A DNA stretch of 64,000 bases from Chaetomium olivaceum (taxonomy: Eukaryota; Ascomycota; Sordariomycetes; Sordariales; Chaetomiaceae): positions 62,001 through 126,000 of the forward strand of contig JAYWVB010000036.1 of the NCBI GenBank assembly GCA_039881045.1. The letters are read 5' to 3'. Of this stretch, positions 56,630 through 64,000 are shown piece by piece. A program made the translations under genes and the position numbers. The first letter of the stretch is position 1, and every line of letters starts with the position of its first letter. The notes beneath the pieces were generated by a model. It had not been told where the DNA came from. It saw nothing but the letters and a program-made list of their open reading frames with translations, and did not search any database.

Positions 56630-57316
56630 TCATGATTGGAACTCGCTATGGTTCATCGGACCAAAGAACCAGGCTCCGATATGGCAGCCATAGGCGGGGT
56701 TTGGAAGAGCGGATGACACGATATCTTGCGCCGGGGGTGGAAGCTCTCGAGAGACACGATATGTGCTGTTTGAAGTCCGCAGAAATGGCATTCTTCTGGT
56801 CTCTTGATAGACCTGTCCAGGGAGCCTGCAGAGCGTTGCCGGGATATGCTCCACCCCGATGTAGATTAACCCATCTTCGATGTGAACACCGTAGATCTTG
56901 GGCGCCGGAATCTTGGTGTGCGAGGCAACGTATCGCAGAGCCCCCATCTCGGGCGGGTCGTACGGTCTCTTAATGGTGCGGTGCCAGCTCACTCTTCTGG
57001 TCGAAGGGCCGAGGGGACGGAAGAGCAGGTTGCCAAACCAAAACCGCATTCGCAGTGGGATAAAGTTTCGATGGGTTGACCCATAGATGTGATGCGTAAG
57101 AGTATTCGAGGGGCGACGGTAAGATAAGAAAGAAATGTTGCCGGCGGGGAAACCCCCTATTTTGCGCCGCAAGTGTGTTGTCAAGAAGTTACGGGCGTTA
57201 CCAAGCAGCGTTTCCAGACGTCTTTTCCACCTAACTCGCAAACAGAACAACGGATTAGAGCCGTAACTTCGTACCCCTATATACCGAGAGAGGTAGTCGC
57301 GGGTTCTTTCTTTCAT
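56630..57316 (-). pseudogene. Truncated APH/choline-kinase-family phosphotransferase
   Basis: The 228-codon ORF contains SHTKIPAPKIYGVH, GLIYIGVEHIPATLC and ELPPPAQDIVSSALPNPAYGC followed by FFGPMNH, typical of the large fungal aminoglycoside-phosphotransferase-like family. It stops at FFGPMNHSEFQS, where intact members continue through the catalytic HxDxxxxN and DWE motifs, which are absent. Only 75 bases separate this end from the neighbouring convergent gene, so the missing half is not nearby. The stretch after GVEHIPATLC also looks shortened. It is best read as a broken gene copy. A single frame error cannot explain the loss of the whole catalytic half. Confidence 0.7.
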
Positions 57317-57627
57317 GAGTGTATGCGTCTAGAAGTTCTAATCTCTATGCCTAACTAGAAGTACCAGAAGGTATACCTTAAGACCCTCGCTGGAACCCTC
57401 AGTGTTGGTGTTATGCCGTCCGCCCTAGGTGCACTCGTGGAGAGAGTGTATGAATGACATCCATTTCATAAGTCATGGCATGTGTGTATATACGTTGGTG
57501 CTAACTGACAGCGAGGCCATCTCAAAACGCCAATGCCACACAGTAAGCATCGGCTCCAAGCAATATTTAGCCGGCAGGAAATATTCAAGGGGTATACAAG
57601 ATCACTCGTTCAGGTAGACCACCATCA
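57317..57627. other. Short AT-richer spacer
   Basis: The sequence here is visibly richer in A and T than its neighbours (for example the ctatatacc and tatatacg stretches) and lies between the phosphotransferase fragment and the MCC alpha 3' end. No gene is seen. Confidence 0.35.
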
Positions 57628-59993
57628 TCATTGCGTCGACTCGGCCCCTTCCACATCCTCAAATAGCACCAGGACCGTCCCAGCCTTGCAGATATCCTAC
57701 TCCAAAGTTAGCACACGAACCCTCATGATCAGTTTACCGAGAACTTACCCCTTCCTTATGCGCCAGCCTCTTGACAACGCCCTTTTGCGGCGATCGGATG
57801 ACCGTCTCCATCTTCATGGACTCGATACTGCAACCACACGTTAGCGCTACCTCTCGTTTACCAATTTGCCAGGCTCAACTTACACAACAAGCGGAGCGCC
57901 CTTCTCGACCTCCTGTCCCTCGGCCACCTCATTCCTCAGAATCTTGCACGGCATGGGCGCCACGACACTGCCAACGACCTCCTTCAGCCCCAGTGCCTTC
58001 TCGAACCATCCCGGTGCCACCAGCGTCAGCTCCGTCTTCTCGCCCAGCTGGAAGACGGTCAGCTTCTCCGAAGCCGCCGGGTCCTGCACCAGAGTCGACT
58101 CGACGCGCGCCATGGGGAAGAAGGAGGTGATTTTCGTCTTGGTATCAGACGCCAAACTCGGCTCGCAGACAACATTCTCAAAGACGACGGGCGTCTCGCT
58201 GTTGCCCCGCGCCACAGACACGCTGTAGAGCGCATTCGCCTGCTGGGCCACCTCCACCTGGACGACCTCGGCCTTCTCGCCCTCGGGAGCGGCATCGTTG
58301 CGCACCTGGAAGGCAAACTTGCGCTTGCTCTGCAGCCCCTTCTCGCCGAAGCCGAGTGTCCCGCCGTGCGGCCCGGCAGTGACGTGCGACTTGATCTGCG
58401 AGCTGAGCAGGCCCAGCGCGGCTTGTGCAAACACCTCGTCGGAGGTTGGCTTCGGCTGGAAGAGCTCGTCCTTCCACAGGTCGATGAAGCCCGTCTCGAC
58501 GTCGCCTTCGATGAAGGCCTGGCTGCGGCACAGCCGCTTGAGGAACTCGATGTTGGTGCTGAGGCCGACCACCTCGTACTCGCGCAGCGCGAGCTCCATC
58601 TTGCGGATTGCCGTCTCGCGGTCCCGGCCGCGCACGATCAGCTTGGCGATCATGCCGTCGTACGCCTCGGACACGGTATCTCCCTCGACAAACCCGGCGT
58701 CGATGCGCACGTCGAGGTCGGTCGGGGGGTGACCAGGTGCACCAGCTTGCCCGAGTCGGGGAAGAAGCCCTTTTCGGGGTTTTCGGCGTAGATGCGGGCC
58801 TCGATGGCGGCGCCGCGCTCATGGATCCGCGCCTCGATCTCATCTTGCGTCAAGGGCAGCCTCTCGCCGGCAGCGACCCGGAACTGCCACTCGACCAGGT
58901 CCGTGCCGGTAACCATTTCACTCACGGGATGCTCCACCTGCAGGCGGGTGTTCATCTCCATGAAGTAGAACTCGCCCGTATCCTTGTCCAGGATGAACTC
59001 GACCGTGCCGGCGCCGACATACCCCACCGCGAGCGCGGCCGTCCTCGCCTTCTCCCACAGATCGTGCCGCGTCACATCATCCAGCAACGGCGCCGGGCTC
59101 TCCTCGAGAATCTTCTGATGCCGCCTCTGCACGCTACAATCGCGCTCCCCCAGCGCCACACAATTCCCATACTTATCCGCAAACACCTGCACCTCCACAT
59201 GCCTCGGCCTTACCACATACTTCTCCACCAACATGACCTCCCCGCCATCGCCAAAACTCGCCCTGGCCTCCGCCCTTGCACTCTTCAACTGCGCCTCAAA
59301 CTCCCCCTCCGTCTTCACAATCCGCATCCCCTTCCCGCCACCCCCCTTAACGCTCTTCAACAGCACCGGATACCCCACCTCCCCGGCCTTCCCCCTCAAC
59401 CCCTCCACACTCTGCTCCTCCCCATGATACCCCGGAACGCAGGGCACCCCGGCAGCGGTCATGATCTCCTTACTCCTCGCCTTGTCGCCCATATCGCGCA
59501 TGGCCTGGGCCGGCGGACCCACAAAAACAATCCCCGCCTCCTCGCAGGCCTTCGCAAAGCCCGGGTTCTCGGACAGGAAGCCGTAGCCCGGGTGCAGGGC
59601 CTGGATGCCGTGCTGGCGGGCGAGCTGGACGATGCGGGCGCCGTCGAGGTAGGCGGCGGGCTGGGCGCCGAGGGCGAGGGCATGGGGCGCGCAGGAGGCG
59701 TGCTGCGAGCTCGCGTCCACGTCCGTGTAGAGCGTGGTCGTGCGGATGCCCATGGCGGCGGCGGTGCGGGCGATGCGCAGGGCGATCTCGCCGCGGTTGG
59801 CGATGAGCAGGGTTTTGATGGGCGTGATGGTCGTGGTGGTGTGCGAGCCGGAGGGGTGGGTGGATATGGGCCGGCGGGGGTGGTGGTGGTTGGGGCGTTG
59901 TTGGAGGAGGAGGGGGCAGGAGGTGGTGGTGGTGGGTGAGGCGGTGATGATGGGGGCCCGGAGGCGGCGTGAGGTTCGTTTGAGGGAACGCAT
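57628..59993 (-). CDS. MCCA: Methylcrotonoyl-CoA carboxylase subunit alpha, one frameshift
   Basis: Exons 59993-57884, 57827-57749 and 57696-57628, with introns of 56 and 52 nt, give 753 codons after one base is added (752 aa). A Ser/Thr/Arg/His-rich mitochondrial presequence precedes the biotin carboxylase domain: LLIANRGEIALRI, LHPGYGFLSEN, KSVKGGGGKGMRI, GERDCSVQRRHQKI and FMEMNTRLQVEHPVSE. The C-terminal biotinyl domain carries ESMKMET (biotin Lys about 709), split from APMPCKIL by the first intron. The enzyme carboxylates 3-methylcrotonyl-CoA in mitochondrial leucine catabolism; the beta subunit is not in this window. HLVTP rather than a propionyl- or pyruvate-carboxylase arrangement supports MCC. 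The frame breaks in the G run 58724-58729 (minus-strand C run), where one added base gives TPPTDLDVRIDAGFVEGD. Confidence 0.92.
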
Positions 59994-60685
59994 TGTGTTG
60001 TTTGTTGTGTTGTGTGTGATGTTGGTGGGATTGGGGTTGTTGTGAGAGCTCCGGGGTATGATGGAGGGTTGGGATTAGCTTCAATGGCTCAAGATTGAAG
60101 AGCCTTGGAGTCGAGAAAAAAGAAGAGCAAGGGGAATTGACGATGGAAATTCGAGAGGTTGCTGGGTGTTGGTAAGTTAAGACCGAGGATGGAGCAACGC
60201 CGACAGTAGCCGTGACCCCCTGTTTCCCGAACCCAGCACCGGCTCAGCTGGTCTGAACCCCGTGACCCAGGGTTATGTCTTACTCGATGCAATTCAATAG
60301 GGGAATATTGATATATTGATTTATTTAGAGCCCTGTCTCTGTTTCCTTATCCATCTTGACTACCTACCTTAGTTAAATCACTGTAAGAGATGGAAAGAGG
60401 AATAACGGCAATTGCAACATTGCAACCCCAGATTTCAGACGTCATTGCCCACTGCGCCAGGGGTTGAGCGGCTACCCCGCATTAGTCATCCACGCTGGGG
60501 TAAGGCGGATCTGTTCCCCACTCTGGGATTCTCAGCCCAACTCCGAACATCAAACTATCATTAACTAGCCGCCTCTTCAGACGGTCAAAATTCTCCCAAA
60601 TTCAAAATAAAAACGAGCGCGTGCTGTGGATGCATTTTCATAACGTTTCTGATCTAGAGTTTACCGAGTCTCGAAATCAACCACG
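59994..60685. promoter_or_regulatory. Bidirectional promoter region, MCCA / PNPOx-like
   Basis: About 690 bases lie between two divergent start codons. The part at 60290-60400 is AT-rich. No other gene is seen and no specific site is claimed. Confidence 0.4.
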
Positions 60686-61535
60686 ATGGAGCAACAACAA
60701 ATACCCCTCAGCCACGAGGCATCGGCTGGCAACACCAACATGCGCGTGACGACCTCCCTCCCGCAAGAAGTCGTCCAATGCCTGGAAAATGCCCGTTTTC
60801 TTCACCTGGCAACTTGCTCCGACAACATCCCCAACGTCTCCCTCATGAACTACACCTACCTCCCGTCCTCGCCTCACTCCCGCTCCCCGATCATCATCAT
60901 GACCACCAACCCGGCCAGCAAAAAGATGAACAACCTCGCGAGCAACCCCAACGTATCTCTACTCGTCCACGATTGTACGTCCCCTCCCTTTCCTCACCTT
61001 CTGCTCTCCTTCCTAACCCGCACTAACAACCTCTCTCCCTCCCTCCTTTCCAGGGGTCTCGCACCGCCCAACGCCCACCGCCCAAGCACGGCGCCTCTCC
61101 TCCTCCGGCAGCGCCTCGCGCTCGCCCACCCGCGAACCGCCCTCCTCCCTCGCCGCGCTCCTCTTCAACCTCAACACCTCGGCCGTCTCCTCCATTAGCG
61201 CCACCATCAACGGCAGCGCGCGCCTCGTCGAGCGCGGGTCCGACGAAGAGAAATACTACCGTGACGTCCACCTCGAGAACAACACGTTCGACAGCAGTAG
61301 TACGGCCGTTGATGCGGCGGCGGGGCTTTTTGGGGCTGTTGCGGATGGGGCGGCGGCGGCGGCGGCGGATGCCGGGAATGGAGTGAATCGGTACGCGGCC
61401 GCCGGCGGGGAGGATGTGAGGGTGATTGTGGTGGGGATACGGGATGTGAGGATTGCGGATTGGAAGGGGGCGGTGACGGATTGGGTGATTGCGGAGCCGG
61501 GGGAGGAGGCAGTTCCGGTGGTGAATGGGGTGTGA
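60686..61535 (+). CDS. PNPOx-like FMN-binding split-barrel protein
   Basis: Exons 60686-60974 and 61054-61535, with a 79-nt intron, give 257 codons exactly (256 aa). The N-terminal part contains LPQEVVQCLENARFLHLATCSDNIPNVSLMNY and IIIMTTNPASKKMNNLASNPNVSLLVHD, the core of the pyridoxamine 5'-phosphate oxidase-like split barrel. It most resembles the uncharacterised yeast proteins Ylr456w and Ypr172w. The second exon has a Ser/Pro/Arg-rich insert, then SSISATINGSARLVERGSDEEKYYRDVHLENN and, after an Ala-rich stretch, VRVIVVGIRDVRIADW. Flavin binding is likely; true PNPOx activity in vitamin B6 metabolism is doubtful because the family also contains heme- and F420-binding members. The start is the first ATG. 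Confidence 0.87.
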
Positions 61536-62755
61536 TGATGTGTGATGAGGGAGTGGCTGTACACCTAGGTGGGTTGTATAATGTATGAATGCGCTGGTCG
61601 GAAATAGATGGCGGTAATAAACGGAGACTACCTATACAGCAGCAACTCTGTGAAAAGGAGACAAACAGTCACAGCCTGAACCTTGGAGGGCGCCTTCTGA
61701 GAGGGGGCGAGGCTTTTCCCCGGGGGGTTATCGGGGTAACCTCAGCATACGGCTTACATGCTGTCTGCCTTTCTGCTTCATGCACGCAAACCCCCGATGT
61801 GTGATCCGGGAGGTGGCAGCTGAGAGCTTCCCAAGGTACCTCGAAACCACCATTCACTCGCCTCCTGGTCATTGAGTTGTCCTGACTGGAGATACTCAAT
61901 CTAGAACCCACCGCATCAACAATCCAAAACATACATCGGGTTGTTTCGCCACATCGCCGTAAATCAAGTTCAGAGCCGCCCCTGAGACCCCAGCGCCGTT
62001 GAACGCGCCGCACCCCCACCGCCCGCCGGCCCCCGAACGACCCTGTTTATAATTATAGAAACCGGGTCAAAAAATGGGGTCTCAGAGTTTAAAGTTCTTT
62101 GTCTATCACGGGAGATCGGCATGCAACAGAGAATATTTTTAACTATACATTATTTATTTGACCACCCCCCTCCCCAACGCCAGGGACGGATAACACCACC
62201 ACCCACTGACCCCAAGCCATGCATTCATTATACAATAATCAACAAGGTCATTGCCGATTTTCCCTTCCACCAGCAGTTACGGTAGTTATGCCGTAATGAT
62301 AATAATACAGAGCCTGATCCCCATAGAGTCATTAACCATGCTCGATACCACCCGGTGTCCCAATCTGTCTGCCCAGTCCAGACACCGGTCATTCTATTTG
62401 TGTCCCTAATTCCATCTCCCACCAGGTCAAAAGCCAGGTGATGTGGTATTCCAACTAACACTGCCGACTAACCCAATGCTTGCTTTTCGTACTAGAAAAA
62501 AAAAAAAAAAGGAAATAAACCCGGGTCCTGTTTGCAGGACGCAGCACCCCCAGAACCAGACGCGGCAATTTCCATGCTCACGACCATGCAACTATGGTAT
62601 GCAAAACCCCCCCAAACGCCACCTCTAAAACTCCAAATTGTTACAGTCGTCCCGTCCGATGATGGATGGAATGAAGAGAATCAAGGAAACCGCAGCTGTC
62701 CATCAATCTGCTCGCTATCCACCCTCTCCCGACCTCGCCCCGGCACAAAAGCCTC
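61536..62755. terminator. Convergent 3' intergenic region
   Basis: 1.2 kb separates the 3' ends of the PNPOx-like gene (+) and the transporter (-). It contains short ORFs without domains, an A run near 62498 and AT-rich patches at 62040-62160. No gene is supported. Confidence 0.4.
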
Positions 62756-64000
62756 TCACTTAGCCCACTCCACCACCTCCATCGCGCACAGAACCAGGAT
62801 GAGCGTCGACGGCAGAATCCTGTCATGTATTAGCATATTGTCTTGCTACATAGGATCAAAGATGTTAGAAAACTCACCAGACGACATAGCTCTGAAACAG
62901 AATCCTGCCCATGATCGTCTCATACACATTGTTGATCTGGCAGATCTGCGCCAGCTGCAAGGCACTCGGGGCGCCCGTGAGCAGGAAGCAGACAATGACA
63001 AAGATGGGATCGTCCAGGATGCTGACGGGCACAAACTTGGCGAACAGCGCCAAGATGGGGGCCATGATCAGGGTGGGCAGCAGCATGCGGCTGATCAGAC
63101 TAGCCACCAGCAGGCGGGTGCCGATCTCGCGCTCCTCGGGCTCGACCTCGTCCTCGCGCGCCTGCGTGTTGCGCGCCAGGTTGGCGCCGAGCACGACCAG
63201 GATGAGCGGCACGGCGACCCCGGCCGACGAGCTGATGGCGCTGGTGACCGACGTCTTGATGAAGGACCCTTCGCGGAAGAAGAGCATCTGCAGGTCCGGG
63301 ACCGAGGCGACGAAGACAGCGATAAGCATGGCCCAAAGGGGGGGGTTCATGAAGTCCCAGAGGAACTGGTAAACCTGCTGCCAGCCGTGGTGGAACTTCG
63401 TGAGCGCGACCTGGACGGGGCGCGGGAGCGAGTCGTATGCGCGCCGGCCGGTGGTTTGGAGGTAGGTCCAAGACTTGAGCTCCGTCTTCCTGACAAAGCG
63501 TTGCACCCGCACGGGCACACCCTTGATGCCCGATGGCGCTTCAGATTCGTCGGTACTGCGGATATGCGGGAACGAGAGCATCCGGTCAAGGTCTTCGTGC
63601 CCTTGGAGATGCCCCGTCAGGCCGAGGCCGTTCATGCCCGGTTTTCCCTTCCCCTTCAATGGCCCGTCGCGCTCATCGTACTCATCATCGTCCGAGTCAT
63701 TCGGCGATGCTCCCGAAGACCCGCCAACAGGCGTTCGGCCGGCCGGCTCGTAGTGGCCCGTGGAGTCGTCGGTGTGTGTCGGGCTGGAAGGGCGATCGTG
63801 CTCATGGTTCTCAGGCTCATGTAGAATGTCGACGCCTTCGATTAAGCCGTGCGGCTCATTGTCGTCCTGCACGTCCTGGTCGTGATAGCGGCCCTCCTCG
63901 ACTGTCTCGTCGTTGTACTCCGGGTACTTTGACTTGGGCGCCAGCAACACATGGTACCCCCAGCTCCATCTGACCAGCTGTCCAAGTTGTTGGAAAACCA
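62756..64000 (-). CDS. Auxin efflux carrier (AEC/PIN-like) family transporter, 5' end outside window
   Basis: The visible part is the central loop and C-terminal membrane domain, about 395 residues. Exon 64000-62878 joins exon 62819-62756 through a 58-nt intron (GTGAGT donor, GCTAAT branch). Reading from the window edge, QLGQLVRWSWGYHVLLAP is the end of an N-terminal helix bundle typical of fungal AEC proteins. A long acidic hydrophilic loop follows. Membrane segments then include NPPLWAMLIAVFVASVPDLQ, SAGVAVPLILVVLGANLA, LLPTLIMAPILALF, IFVIVCFLLTGAPSALQLAQ and, across the splice, SYVVW-ILPSTLILVLCAM. These carriers sit in the ER or plasma membrane; the fungal substrate is not established. 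Ecm3-type yeast proteins are the nearest named relatives. Confidence 0.88.

Noticed and set aside
57200..57600. Transposon remnant next to the phosphotransferase fragment
   Set aside because: The segment is AT-richer, but no terminal repeats, transposase or reverse-transcriptase motifs were seen.

Overview
The window looks like nuclear DNA of a filamentous ascomycete, most likely a sordariomycete. Introns are short (about 50-180 nt), with GTRAGT-type donors and CTRAC/TGAC branch points just upstream of CAG/TAG acceptors. The gene set fits: a SesB-NACHT-ankyrin NLR, an FHA tail-anchored HAM-4/PRO45-type protein, a Rho3 GTPase, CSN2, an asco-laccase-like multicopper oxidase, Mgr2, Rsm22 and Cwc25. 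No mobile element, rRNA, CRISPR array or convincing tRNA was seen.

Layout. 0-9.5 kb is accessory-like: an acidic-repeat protein with a Cys-rich tail (+), a large NLR (-) and a repeat-rich protein of unknown function (-), separated by sequence holding decayed-looking ORF pieces. 12-30 kb is a housekeeping stretch: FHA/HAM-4-like (-), Mgr2 (+), laccase (+), siroheme synthase MET1-like (-), Rho3 (-), Cwc25 (-), CSN2 (+). 30-37.4 kb has no gene I can support and carries several microsatellites. 37.4-64 kb holds an otubain-type deubiquitinase (+), lipoate octanoyltransferase LIP2 (-), mitoribosomal RSM22 (-), a thioredoxin with a membrane tail (-), a SPOUT1-type RNA methyltransferase (+), a mitochondrial hotdog thioesterase (-), a DUF6914-like protein (+), a truncated phosphotransferase pseudogene (-), methylcrotonoyl-CoA carboxylase alpha (-), a PNPOx-like flavoprotein (+) and the 3' part of an auxin-efflux-carrier-type transporter (-, running off the right edge).

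The genes form no single pathway. Several serve mitochondria (Mgr2 in TIM23 import, LIP2 lipoylation, RSM22 translation, MCC leucine breakdown, a hotdog thioesterase). Others are signalling or regulatory (Rho3, HAM-4-like, CSN2, otubain).

A striking feature is that at least seven genes are interrupted by small frame breaks, nine in all. Eight are repaired by adding one base, often in a C or G run; the ninth fits either one added base or two removed. For the conserved genes, summed exon lengths become exact multiples of three once these are counted. Because MCC alpha, the otubain and SPOUT1 are all affected, deletion-biased sequencing error is the simplest explanation, but it must be excluded before any gene is called a pseudogene. 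Exon coordinates were derived by hand from splice consensus and protein continuity.
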